A stretch of 64,000 nt of DNA. Origin: Vitrella brassicaformis (lineage: Eukaryota; Sar; Vitrellaceae). The stretch is taken from positions 200,499-264,498 of the forward strand of contig CDMY01000770.1 in the NCBI GenBank assembly GCA_001179505.1. Reading direction: 5' to 3'. The translations under genes were made by a program, and so were the position numbers. The notes beneath the pieces are model-generated. The model was not told where the DNA came from. It was given only the letters and a program-made list of their open reading frames with translations, and did no database searches. Below, one piece after another: positions 11,344 to 23,044 of the stretch. Each line of letters opens with the position of its first letter. The stretch's first letter is position 1.

Positions 11344-13531
11344 TCAGCTCTCGGTGCCGCCCTGCTGCTGCTGCTCCTGCTCCTGCTGGAAGAGCTCCAG
11401 GGCCTGTGAGTTGTCCATGCTGTCGGTCGCGGTCTCGGGGCGGCCATTGTCGGTGCCACTGCCCTCTGCGGCCGACTGGAGAGCGTAGGAGGTGAGGGGA
11501 GGTGACGAAGAATCGAAATACGCCAGGTGGTGCTGCTGCTGCTCACTCTGGGGCGGGTAGAACATCTCGTTCGCCACACCAGCCGCCGCCGTGGTGTCGT
11601 GAGTGTGGGTGTCGGTGGATGGGGCGGGTGGGAGGTCCTCTGGCGGCGGTGGGAGGCCCATCATGCCCTCCACGCCCGGCACGCCGACGCCCATGGCCAT
11701 GCCCCCCTCACCGAACCCCATCATGTGCATGGCGGCCGACTCATCGCCGCCCCACACGTCCACACCCACACCCACACCCACGCCCACACCCCCCTGCCCC
11801 ATGGCCATACCCATACCGCCCATACCGACGGCCACGCCAGCCATGTCGAACTCAAACGCAGCGGCCGGCGGTGGGTTGGGCACGAAGCACCCGTCCTCGC
11901 GATAGTAGCCAGTCGACATGGCCACCATCTCTGCAGCACCATCGCCGCCGGCAGCACCAGCAGGAGCACTGGGCACGAACGCGACGGGGTTTGATGGGTA
12001 GAACTCGTTGGAGAATGGGTTGAGTTGCGATGAGCATGGGCTGACGGTGGTGTTGGGGCCGTCCTGCTCCGATGCGGGTGGGGGGTAGGGGAAGGGGGGA
12101 GGGGGGGGCACGCCAGCCTGCATTGATTGCACACACACATGACACACACAGATTGTGAATGGATGTGTAAGGCAATCGACTGAGTGTGTTTCGTCATTAC
12201 CTGTGCGTAGAAGCTGTCGGGGTCGTCGAAGGGTAGGGGTGGGGGAGGGTGAGCGGGGGCGGACGGGACACTGGTGAGCATGGGCAGGGTGGCATCGGGG
12301 GGAGGGGAGGGGGCGTGGACACCCAGATCCACAGACAGACCACTGAGCGTGCTGTCCTGCCACGTCTGATCAACCACGAACCAGTCACACACAGACACCG
12401 ATGATGCGAGTGCCGCCATCCATGCCTTGCGATGGCTGCTCACCAGTGTGCTCCCTTCGTATGCGGTGCTACCCGAGTCGAGAGGGCTTCCACACACCGA
12501 GACACTCCCACCCTTGCCGCCCGCACCCATCCCCACCCCTTGCACACTGTCGTACGAACGCGGCGACTGCTGGTCCGCATCGCACGGAAACACCGTGGAG
12601 TCCACTGACGCACCGTCGCTGCTGACGTCATCCGGGTGGTGATGCGACCCCCCACCCGGCTGCTTCCCACTCGCCCGCACAGACGATCCCTTGCGACGCA
12701 ACTCGCTGGTGGCCGCCGCCGGTGGCTGTGTGGTCTTGTGGGTGAGCAGGGCAGGCGATGATCGGCTGCGTGTGATGGGTGGGAGGGGCTCGCCGATGTG
12801 GATGAAGGTGTTCTTGACCATCCCGCTGTCCCGCCCCGGGTACGAGTAGATGGGGAGCTCCACCCGGGTGCAGACGAGGGTCTTCTTGGGCGTGGCTCTG
12901 TTGAGCGACACGTGTCTCGCCGGCTTGATGGGCAGTTGGCTCGCCGGGATGATGACCGGCGCTCCCGCCATCCCTGCCGCCCGCGGATGGATGGTTATCC
13001 CCGCCGCCGGGGTGTCGTGCTCACGGTTGAACGGCGCCGTCTTGATCAGCTCAGCTATGACGATGATGACTCAGACAGAACAAGTCGTCCTTGACCAACA
13101 CTCACAGGAACGATGAGCATGCGCTGAAGCGACGCGACAGGGTGGGAGGGGAGCTGTCAACGAGGGGGGGACTAGAACAGCGGACGATGTGTCGTAGGAA
13201 TTCCTCCAGCGATGTCACAACCACCCCGAGCCAAATGAACGCCGGAATCAGCGCCCAGTTGACGAGGTTCTGATGGTGTGGCGATGGTCAAGCCACAGTG
13301 ATCCGAGAAGCCAGGGGAGGAGGTTTCACACGTCGATCATGCGAGTTTGAAACCTGAGCTTAGCTCGCAGGGAAAGAGAGGGGGGAAAAAAGGAGAGGGA
13401 GGGCAGCCTCGCTTGCTACCTGTAGTTGTCAGAGGTAACTGAGCAGCCCTGCATCAAGATCCTCATGTTTTGGTCACCGATAAACTCGTATGTCCTTTGC
13501 AGAGCCCTCCGGCTCTTCCCCCTCTTCATCT
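11344..13531 (-). CDS. Low-complexity Pro/Gly-rich protein, N-terminus unresolved
   Basis: The well-supported part has two exons, 12971-12201 and 12117-11344, joined in phase (FYAQ to AGVPPPPPFP). It carries a motif KNTFIHIGEPLPP followed by RSRSSPALL, resembling short NTF-plus-RSxS blocks that I recall in alveolate proteins (a weak memory). Ser-rich and Pro-rich stretches follow, then a tract of alternating Gly and Val from a CCCACA-type hexamer repeat (about 11759-11790), and a Gln-rich end. Coding continues upstream of 12971 (AELIKTAPFNREHDTPAAG). Further segments at 13128-13273 (hydrophobic NLVNWALIPAFIWLGVVV) and 13426-13531 (MKRGKSRRALQRTYEFIGDQ) look coding, but I could not join them with consistent phase. 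Function unknown; probably largely disordered. Confidence 0.6.
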
Positions 13532-13625
13532 CGTAAGTTTAGGGAGTCCCAGATCCGTGAGAGCCCGCGCAGCTGTTTGTTGTGGCGCCGTCGAGGTGAG
13601 CATGGACTGACACAAAGATCCGCAT

Positions 13626-16600
13626 TTGGATGCATCTGTGTGTTCAGCACCTGCGGCAGATCTTGAAGAGATGACCACCCGACTGTCTGATGAGGCAGCA
13701 GCTCAAGTGGACGCCCTTCTCGCGTCGACGGACAGGACGGCGTTCGAGCAGCGCCTCGATGCCCTTCATGACACTAACGCAGCCAGCGACGGCATCAACT
13801 CGGTGGCCATTCTCCTCCGTATCCGTGACCGGTGCAGCAGCCCCGCCACGCTAGCGCGTCTCGTGTGGACCTGCGTCATGGATAGCGCGGCGCCATCCCA
13901 CCGCAGGGACACGGCGCTGTCCGTCGCAGCACTCCTGGCGAGCAACGACACCCAGCCTGCCGTTCGGGATGCCTTTATCCAGGAGCTGATAGTGCACAAG
14001 GCGTCGCCGCAGAGGCTGCTGACGGCTGCGGTCGGCCTCATACCGGCGCTTGGTGATCGCAATCCACTACTGGTGATCATCAGGACCACAATGCTCTGAA
14101 GATCCTCCAGTACGGCAGGGCGATCGACAAGACGCAGGACTTCCACGGGCATCTGGTGGCCAACCACATGGACTTCCTGCACATGGTCGACGACATGGCT
14201 GCACGCAGGTCAGTGCTCATGGGTGGACAGATGGACGGATGGACATAGGTCGTTGACTCCACTGGCCCCTGCTTTGCAATCTGTGCATTGTCAGGGATGC
14301 GCCCACAGCTCCCTTGTTTGCTCCGGATGTGGTGATGATGGAGTTCATCAGGAAGCTGCTGGAGGGAGCGACGCCGTCGGCCGCCCTGGTGTCCTTGAGG
14401 CTGGCGTCTTTCCACAGCCTGATGGCCATGCCGCCAAGCGAACGCTTGCCGACCTTTGAGCTTGCGTGGAAGATGTATGTGTTCGTAGTGGAGCTGTTGT
14501 CCAACGGTGAGTCAGTCAGTCAGTCAGTCAGTCAGTCCGTTGCTCGAGCGCTGACCAACGGTGGCGTTGGTGATCAGTGAAGCTCCCAGATGCCTGGCAA
14601 TCACATGTATGTGCCCATGTGTGTGACTGGTGTGCAGAGCGGGCGAGCGAGGCCTTCGCTGCGGTGTCGGGAGGGCTTGAGAAGCACGCCTTCGTCTATG
14701 CAGATCAGCTCGGGGGCGTCACGTCCACCAGTGCGACACCTGCAGACAAGTGGGGGGCTTCTGTCAAGTTGGGCGCCATCACCAGACTCATCACTCTGCT
14801 GGACATTGCGGAAAGAGAATTCCCAGGTATGTGTGCCACGCAGGTACATGTGCACCAGGCCAGCCTCTCTCCCTGAATGTGTGTGTGTGAACAGAGGCGT
14901 CTTGTGAGCATGGCGGTGAAGTTTATGACTTCGTCGAGAGAGTGACCCAGCCGGCCGTCTTGGGGGGCATATCGAGTGTCCTCAGCGACGTGGCTCCCAC
15001 TCTAGATGGCCACACAGCACCGCCGGAGATCAGCATCGCTCTCTCGACGCCAAAGCTAGCAAGTAGGTCACCTGACAGGCAGACAGAAAAATAACAAAGA
15101 GGGCAGTGAAGGGCGATGTTGTCTTGCGCTGCTGTCTGTTTCTTTGGCTGCCTGAGTGCAGGAAACACTCAGTCCCTCATCGAGTCGGGGCTGCCCGCGA
15201 CCTTCGTCAAGCTCGTCAACGACGAGAAACTGATGCGCGGCGAGGGAGGGCTGATGGTGCTTGGCTTTCTCACGCGCCTAATGCAGATAATAGCAGCCTT
15301 CGCACCTCAGGTACATCTGTGGGCCGAGTGGGGTCCCTCTCTGCACATGTGTGTGTGTGTGCGCTTTGCTCGGCAGGTCGCCATCGGGGAGCAGTTTGCT
15401 CCTGTCGTGTGCAAGGCTTTGCTCCGCATGTCGAGAGGCTATCACGGCAGCATTCCAGAGCTCGAGGGCCCAGAGCTCGAGGGCCCAGAGCTCGAGGGCG
15501 CCGAAGAGAGTGTCGTCGACAGCGCGTGTGGCATCCTGCAATCACTCATCAAGTTAGTGGGTCACTGACACTGACTGGCGGCGCAGCGCGACTTTGTCTG
15601 CGCTCCCGGCATGCAGATATGGGGAAGAGCGGATGGGGCGGAGGGGGCACACCCGCAACAACATCGCCACAGAAATCCTACAAGTAATTGTGCACACACA
15701 ATACGCACGCCAAGACAATCCCAACAAGGGGGCCATTCTTTCCCTGTCTCTGTGGTCAGCTCGACTCTGTCAAGGCGCTACGTGGAGTAGAACAGCGCAA
15801 GGGCAAGAGGGACAAACGACTCAACGTGCCCGAAAAGGTCAGCCGAGACGCACACCGCATCACGTCACGTACACACACCCCCAGGACTCTCTCTGTCGTG
15901 GCTATCCTGATCATTTCATGAATCGACATGCAGGTGCTCGCACTATTTAATCGCATCGAGAAGGAAGAGGACAAGCGCTATGACAAGGCCCTCGACAACA
16001 TGTCCTTCGACGACCCGCCCCAGCCCGCTGCACAGCGCACCACAACCAGCACATCATCCGGCAAGAAGAAGCGACATAACAACAAGAAGGGCAAGGGCGG
16101 AGGACGGGGAGGCGGCCAGAGCACCTCGGCGGCTGCCAGTGCATCGTCATCGAGCGTCGCTGTCGAACACACACGGTGGCAAAATAGCTTGGGGACGGGG
16201 CCCGCTAATCGATATGTGACGTGTCATGTCCTGCCTTTGTTGCTCTGTGTGTCGGTCAGCGCTGAGTTGTCCGATGATGGTGGCGCGCCAGCTGATGGCG
16301 ACGATGGGCCGGATGGCGACGAGCAGCAGCCATCGGTGTCCGTAGGCGGTCTCCCAAATGATGTCGATCAGGGGTAGGCACAGCTCATACACACCACACA
16401 CAAACTCAAGACGCCAGCCAGGCACATGAAGTCGTTCACTTCTCGCATCCTTCCATCGTCGTCTGTGTGCGGTCCTTTCTGTCAGTCGTCTGCCGTGTTT
16501 GACCCCTCCACCGTCCTCCCCTCCCCCTCACCCGACGCTGCCCACACCTCCACCACCTCCACCGCCCTCTGACTGCCCCCAGCGGCACGACAAGGACAGC

Positions 16601-16760
16601 AGGGCCAAGACCGCTTTACAGCCAACCATGTCGCCCGCTCAGCTGGCATCCCAGGAAGCCGCGGCCAAGCGGACTGAAAGCCAGAAGGAGGGCAAAGGCA
16701 GAGAGAACCAGACGGCCAACAAAGGCAGGGGCAAGAAGACCAAGAGCGGCAAGGGCCGAC

Positions 16761-16792
<32 letters not shown>

Positions 16793-19114
16793 CGGAATGA
16801 GGCGAGCCCCTCTGATTCGGTGGCGGGGCCATCGGCGCCCTCCACTGCCGCATCCACCAGGTACAGCCGTGAGCCACCATGGTGACTGATGGACACCTCA
16901 CTGCCTGTCTGCCTGCCTGTCTGCTGTGGTATGTCCAGCCGGGCGTCGGCTGCGGCTGATGAGGCTGAGGCGGGCCAGCCGGAGCCCTCCTCGTCCAGTG
17001 CGATCGACATGTGAGCAATCAATCCACTTTGCCATTGCCTACCCATTCCCTCTGTCTGTCCTGTGGCTTCTCTTTGCAGGTCGAGTGTGGCCGCTGTGCC
17101 GTCCGTGTCAGCGTCGTTGGCGGACGGCGATCGGCCTGGCGGCGAGGCAGTCGAGTCGGCGGCTGATGCCATTGGAGGCGACGGCGATGGTGTGGTTGAG
17201 GACGGTGAAGAGATGCTGCTCAATTCGGCATTCGCACGGCGCGCAAGAGAGCAGATGAGTGGGGGCAAGAAACAGAAACAGAAGGACAGTAAGAGCAGCA
17301 CGAGGCCCACCCCAACGCCCACATGTCAGCTGAGCAAACCGTCCCTGCCGTCATTCCAGCCCGCGGCCGAGACCAAACAAGAGGAGCACTCTATGCCTGC
17401 CGCCAATGAGGATCGTCGTTGCGGCGGCATTCGGATGCCCTCACCCATTCCACTGTCGAGTGCTGCATTCTCTGCGGGCCAGTTCAGCAATGGGGGGGCG
17501 GTCTCCCGTCAGCCACCTGCTGCCATGCCGAAGCGTCCCTCGATCCGTCCGCTACTGTCTGAGAATGAGAGCCCGTCTGGCTCTTCGTCCCCTCCTCCCC
17601 GGCCTATGCGAGGTGGTGGGGCGGGGAGGGGCCTCATGACCATTTTCGCCCATGAGAAGCTCACCCACCCTCCCCCTCCTCCCGCCGTCCCCTGCCCCCG
17701 GCTCCCGTCGCCCCTGGAGCTGCGCAACAGACCACCAATGTACCACACCGGACAAGACGACCAGCAGCAGTCGACACCTGAGGAGTGGCCAAGGTAAGGC
17801 CATCGCAGACAACTGCCGATGACGGCATGTATGTGCAGCCCCCGCCGGGCATTCCAGCGCCACCCGCACCCCACTCACCGGTCGACTCAAGGTCAGACAT
17901 TAACGACACACGTCAACGCCTGTATCGTCTGATTGATTGCTCTGTGCCTGCCATGCCATGTTGTGCAGCAGTCTCCCTCCAATGAGTCATTCGATTCCTG
18001 TGAGCTGCGGTGACGGCCCCCAGCCGTCGGGCGGCTCTCCTCTCCATTCATTCGGTTGTCCACATCCATTCCAGTCTGGCCCACCGGCTCCCGCTGCTGC
18101 TGCTGCTGCTGCTGCATCGTCATCATCTAAGGTGCATTCTATGGCAACTGGCCGGCGGGGCCGTATGCGGCCGCTGAGGGGGGCGACTATGGCGAGTGGC
18201 CTGACTATGGCCACAGTGATGGTGAGGAGCCTCCCTCACCACCGCCCCCGCCCTTCCCCATCTTCGAAGCGGACGAGGCTCACGCACCAGACAGCACGGG
18301 CAGTGGTTGGAATGCGCTGCCGATGGGGTGGCTGGGCGGCCAACAGGGCACCGACAGGGCCAATGCTGCTCATGGGTAAGCCAACGGAACAGGGCAGCCC
18401 AGATGCTTTGGCGTATGCCCATCTTGGTGTCGTGTGTGTGTGTGGTGTTTGTAGGCCCTTTACGGGTCCGCCATCTGTTGCGACTGAATTGCAGCGAGAG
18501 AGGGAGGAGCGGCGGAGAGAGAAGGAGCAAGACGAACGCGAGAAGGACGAGCTGCGGCGCCAGTAAGGCAACACGCCGCACACACGGCAATCAACGTATG
18601 ACTGAGTCTCATTGACTGGTCGCTGTGGTTGTCTGGTTCGTTCAGGCTAGCTGCCCTGAGCTTCTATCAGCAGCAGCAGCAGCCCCCATCGTCCAGCAGC
18701 TCATCCGCCCCACCACCACCACCACCACCACAGCCATACCCATACCAGCAGCAGCAGCAACTGCCGTCGGCCCAGCAAGAGGGAGATGGCCATGAGTGCG
18801 CCATCTGCTTCGACGCGGCCCCCTCGGTCATGTACATGCCCTGCAGACACCTCCGGGTGTGCCGCCAGTGCTACGACCACCGCCGCAGCAAGCTACAGCA
18901 GGACCTCCAGAGAGTGCGGGCGGAGAATGTGCGGCGGGGTAAGGAGAATGAGGACATCGAGAGGCAGAACCAGGGCCGCAAGAAAGAGGACCGGATAGCT
19001 TTGGTGGACCTGCTGGACGAGCCGGAGTACCTGTGTGAGCACTGCAAGGAGAGGGTGGTCTTCGCCGGGTCGCGCGAGGAGGTGCGGCAGTGGGCCGCGC
19101 GGGCAATCACATGA
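13626..19114 (+). CDS. Helical-repeat protein with C-terminal RING finger (putative E3 ubiquitin ligase)
   Basis: The start is the ATG at 13626 (MDASVCSAPAADLEEMTTRL). The first part, to about 15700, is an alpha-helical array resembling ARM/HEAT repeats, e.g. VVMMEFIRKLLEGATPSAAL and NTQSLIESGLPATFVKLVND. Phased junctions (SLIK to YGEERMGRRG, LQ to LDSVKALRGV) connect it to a long linker: basic KKKRHNNKKGKGGG, a Gln10 tract near 16761, Ser/Pro-rich and acidic stretches. The C-terminus has a C3HC4 RING: CAIC, then PCRHLRVCRQC, and after a charged helix of about 60 residues CEHC. RING proteins of this kind bring E2 enzymes to substrates; here the helical array would bind substrate (inference). 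Frame problems remain near 14040-14095 (a 53-nt intron or a one-base slip) and at the exon near 17837-17889. A possible PSMD5-like relation of the array is only a guess. Confidence 0.7.
15461..15505. repeat. In-frame 15-nt tandem repeat, three copies
   Basis: GAGCTCGAGGGCCCA repeats nearly three times within the RING protein gene and adds three PELEG pentapeptides to the helical region. The length is a multiple of three, so the frame is kept. Confidence 0.85.
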
Positions 19115-19908
19115 CTGACCGTGCGCGCCGGGGTTGATACGACATCGCTGGATGGGGCCACAAGGGGAGGGAGGGAGGGACAGTGTTTTGTGGTGCCGGC
19201 TGCATATTGTGTGGATTTAACTTCATGCAGAGAGAGCGAGGCATCCGAGGGCTGTTTGTACGTTGGGGAGTGGGTGAGTTAGGTGCGTGTGTCTGTATTG
19301 CTCCCTGGATGGACTCAATAGTGTCTTCGTGTGTGTGCGTCCATGGCTGGCTAGGGCGGTTCCTCCCGACATGACGCACATATGGCGTCATGCGTATACA
19401 CATACATTTGTGTGCGTGGGTTTATCGAAATCGCTTCCACATGTGTGTGTGTCGGACCGTCAATCTCGCGGCTGCATCGAATCGCATTGAATGCATTTGT
19501 GTTCTATCGCGAGTGGTTTGTAGCACCTTGAACACTGAACGCCACGGCACACACGAAATGCAGCCGTATCAAGTCGACCCCACGCAGTCCATCCATCCAT
19601 CCAGGCGACACTTGCCTCCTACACACACCTGCCGGCCCTCCCCTCTGCTATGAGGTGTCCGCCAACTCTGTACAGCTAGGCAGTCATCAAGACATCCACA
19701 CACACGTACACACGCATCAATGCAGGGATGCACCACACGAATGTCGCCAGCCACCGCCCGCTACTCACAGCAACTCCCCCAACTGCCGCTGTGCTACGAT
19801 CCACCACAATAGCCGGCCTGCCAAACAACCGCCAACACGCACAGCAGAGATGATCATCGTCACACGTACAATCGGACTGGCGTGTACACTATTGCCATCC
19901 CTCACCCA
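19115..19908. other. Intergenic region between two convergent genes
   Basis: About 800 bp between the RING gene and the leftward F-box-like gene. It holds short TG- and CA-rich stretches and a CATC run near 19590-19602. No gene is seen; it probably contains both 3' untranslated regions. Confidence 0.5.
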
Positions 19909-22070
19909 TCAGCCATTGCGAACTGCTACCACAATAGCAGCTCCACGCGTCAACAGATCCACGCGAGTGATTGTGAAGCCTCTGATGTTGGTGCCCTCGG
20001 GGAGGGAGTCGAGGATGGAATCATGCTGCTGGGGCGTCGTGGGGTCCACATCCAGCCTCACATGCTGCAGGCCCCTGACGTGGTCGATCAGCGATGAGAG
20101 GCGGGCGTACACGTGGCTGCCCACGTCCTCCTCACCAGCACCATCCGGCACTGAAAGAAGCCACACACACACGCACAGGACAGCAAGGGATGTTCGCGCA
20201 AACGAAGACGGAAGGACACATCCCCCCCCCTCTGCGTACGCTTCATGATGATCCATAGGTCCTTGATCTTCGGCAATCCACCGGCCGCCCCCACCAGCTG
20301 GTCGACACCGACCTCAACCATCTCCACATTCCCCACCTCCCTCTCACTCCCAGCGCCGTCAGCACACCCACCTCGTCCTCACCACCCCAGCGAGTGTCCA
20401 CGCCCCCCACCTTGTCAGGCATCTTGGCGGCCAGCAGCCGGCCCGCAGCACCACCCAATCTGCTGCCGATCCACAGGTGTGTGGCCTTTGGGAACGGCTG
20501 CTGCGGCAGGTGGGCGATGATGGAGGGATGGGGCGAGTCGGCGTTGGCGGGGGGATCGAAGTCATAGGCGTTGCGGACCTCCACCGAGCCGGCCTCGTCG
20601 AATGTGAGTGTGTTGGCGATGTCGATGGCCGACTCGCTGGGATTGCGGAGGTCGTCAGTGAGGTCGTCCTGGGTGAGGGAATACTGCACCTGTGTGACCT
20701 GCCGAGCCAGCTGCTGGATGACGCTCTTGAGCCAGGGCGAGGGGTGGGTGGGGATCTCGCTGTGGTGGAACATGTTGAGGTCGAAATACGTGCAGACAGG
20801 GGAGCCAGGGGAGGTGAATGTGACGGGGGCGTCCTGTCGGCAGCACTCGGTGGCCAGCCGGTCCACGGCCAGCAGGACGGGAAACGTGCGGCGGCCAGCG
20901 TCGAAGAGATCACACGACACGTCCAACCGCTGGAGCGACCGTCGGCAGCCGCGCGCCAGGAGCACAGCCTGAAGGCAGGAACACACAAACGAGAGGGCAC
21001 GAACCAACTCACAGGCCCTGCTGTGCATTTCCTTTGTTGTTACCTGCAGCCGCTCGACGCCCAGCTGGTCGGTGCTATTACCACGGATCTTGATGGTGCC
21101 GATGGCCTCCAGCTGGGAGAGTGGCCCTCCCTGCTGCCCAGGAGGGGTCTCAGGAATGCCCTCAAACACACCCGCCCACCCGCCCTCGTCAAAGCTGGAG
21201 CTGCCGCCCACAAACACACGCCGCAGGGAGCTGGATGTGCTGATGAATCGGCCGAGTGTGTCAGCATCCCACCCCTCCTGCTGCACGACAGCGAGAGAGG
21301 GCACTCGCCAGCGGCGGTCGGCCAGTCCCTGATGGACGGGCATCAAACCGACGATGTTGGTGAGTGCCGGGAGGGCCGGGGGCGGGTCGGCAAGGGGTGG
21401 GAGGGGTGGGTGTGTCCTTGTGACGGTCTCCCTCTCCTTGCGGGTCAGCTGAATCCCCTCGATGGTGATGGTGTGCAGTGTGCCGCCCTCCATCTTGGCT
21501 GCACGCCGCGCGGCGATATGACCCTCCACCATGGCAACGAAGACGTCAGAGCACCAAAGAGTGAAGCCAATGGGGTAGCAGAGGACGACACACGTCAGCT
21601 GTGTGAGCAGTGTCGCGAGCTGATTGACGAGGGTCATGGGCACTCGCTGCCACAACGACCGCTCCTCTCTGTGCTTGGCGCTGATGACGAGGCGATGCTG
21701 GCGGGGGGCCGCCTGCTGCCACGTCTGGTTGGACACACGGACCAGCAGATGGAGGGGGAGGGAGGCCATGACGATGCTAAGGAGGCCCGGCTGCACACAA
21801 ACCCACAGCACACATGACCGGAAGAGAAATCCATCAGTGCACACATGGCCTCAGTCTGTGGGCGGCTTACCGTGTCTGAGATTTGCTGTTTCTCTCCCTC
21901 TCACTCACACCACCACCACCACCAGCGGATGCCGTTGAAGCCGCAGCAGCAGATGCAGCCTGCTCTTCGTCACGGCGAGACCTCTCCACCTGCAAACATG
22001 GCGCAACACAAACACAATCCACCAATGCAGTCAGCCATGGGCTGCGCCTCACCTGTCTATCGTTCTCCAT
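19909..22070 (-). CDS. F-box-like paralog A
   Basis: Exon 1 (MENDRQ, ATG at 22070) is followed by a charged exon (VERSRRDEEQAASAAAAS) and a main exon with an F-box-like stretch, IVMASLPLHLLVRVSNQTW: hydrophobic LPxxLL spacing ending in Trp. A large domain follows with WCSDVFVAMVEGHIAARRAA, SLRRVFVGG and LEAIGTIKIRGNS. The next exon begins AVLLARGCRRSLQRLDVSC. The last exon starts VPDGAGEEDVGSHVY and ends AIVVAVRNG. Leucine-rich stretches recall LRR proteins but no regular repeat is clear. Paralogs with the same exon order occur at 23045-25128 and 58198-61145. F-box proteins usually recruit substrates to SCF ubiquitin ligases; that role is inferred from one short motif. AGCTCGCA lies 332 bp upstream, read in gene orientation. 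Confidence 0.65.
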
Positions 22071-22569
22071 GGCTATCTGTGGTCGAGATGCTCTTGGCTG
22101 CGATGTGATGTGATCTCGAGCGCCCTCTATGAGGCGGCTAATACCCGCTGCTCACGGTGTTACCAATTCCCTCCCTGACGCACACATACACAAAACCAGA
22201 CAGACAGCAGGCACATGAGGGCGGCGCCGACGGGCGAATTTGCCTTCTCGCTGCCTGACTACCGCAGGGTGGACCGAGAAGGATGGCTCTCATTCAACCC
22301 ATCGATTTGAGGGTCAGCAGGCACAGTACGGGGCACCAGGCGCTCCTCGATGCGGAAGGCTGTCTGCGTCCATCTCCCGTCGTTTTCTGCGCTTCTCTCA
22401 TCTGCGAGCTTAAGTTGGGGAGAGCAGAGGATTGGACTCATCGCAAATCGGCGAGAGAGCCTCCATATGGACTGCACATTCACACCAGCGCACGGCATGC
22501 AGTCAGCGCAGCCGTACGTATCAAGTCAAATGCATCCATGTGAAGCCGTTCCACTACATCCACCCATCA
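22071..22569. other. Upstream region of F-box-like gene A
   Basis: About 500 bp without a convincing gene. CTGCGAGCTTAAG at 22402-22414 is one of the six sites of the recurring AGCTCGCA motif, on the minus strand. Confidence 0.45.
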
Positions 22570-22870
22570 GGAGGCTGCTAAGTTGTGCAGGCACGGCAGA
22601 CTCCAGCAGGCTGCGTGTGTCGGCGTCCAGGCCAAGCAGCTGCAGCACCACCGTGGTCGCACTTGAGCTGCAGCAGCGATCTCACGCTTGAGCAGACGAA
22701 GTCGACGAAGTCGGAGACGCCAGTGGGACCTAATGGGTTGGACACGCAGACATACGAACAGACAGACAGACAGACAGACAGACATTCACATGCAGGTCGA
22801 CCTGCCCTCCCACCTGTGAGTTCGACAGCCAGTCTGGTGGTGTACGGGAGTCCATGATGCCTGACTGCAT
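22570..22870 (-). pseudogene. Duplicated, frameshifted terminal exon of F-box-like gene B
   Basis: This stretch copies about 300 bp of gene B's end (23125-23425): the tail of one exon (HGLPYTTRLAVELT versus HITTLGVDLT), the intron with its CAGA array, and the start of the last exon (GVSDFVDFVCSSVRSLLQLK versus GVSEFVEFACSSMRSLLQLR). After QLK the copy has one extra base, so the reading changes to a Gly/Ala/Trp-rich frame instead of FLQLLGLDADTRSLL. It lies just downstream of gene B's stop and is most simply a tandem-duplicated, decayed exon. Use as an alternative last exon cannot be excluded. Confidence 0.7.
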
Positions 22871-23044
22871 GTATGGGACCGTCTCGACACACGCGTCAAC
22901 AATCCTCACTTCAGCATGGACCACATAAACGTCTCACGCCGTGCAACATCTGCACATACATATACAAACGGCACGTGCACCAATTGATTCGAATGCAGGC
23001 ACGTCACATCAAACCGTCCCACTCAACGCAACGCCCGCAGCTAT

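Noticed and set aside
11502-12023. Pro/His-rich rightward frame
   Set aside because: It is antisense to the Gly/Val-rich exon of the leftward gene and simply translates its repeat.
20477-21817. A 446-residue rightward open frame opposite F-box-like gene A
   Set aside because: It is antisense to a gene supported by paralogs and splice sites. High GC and codon bias make such mirror frames common.
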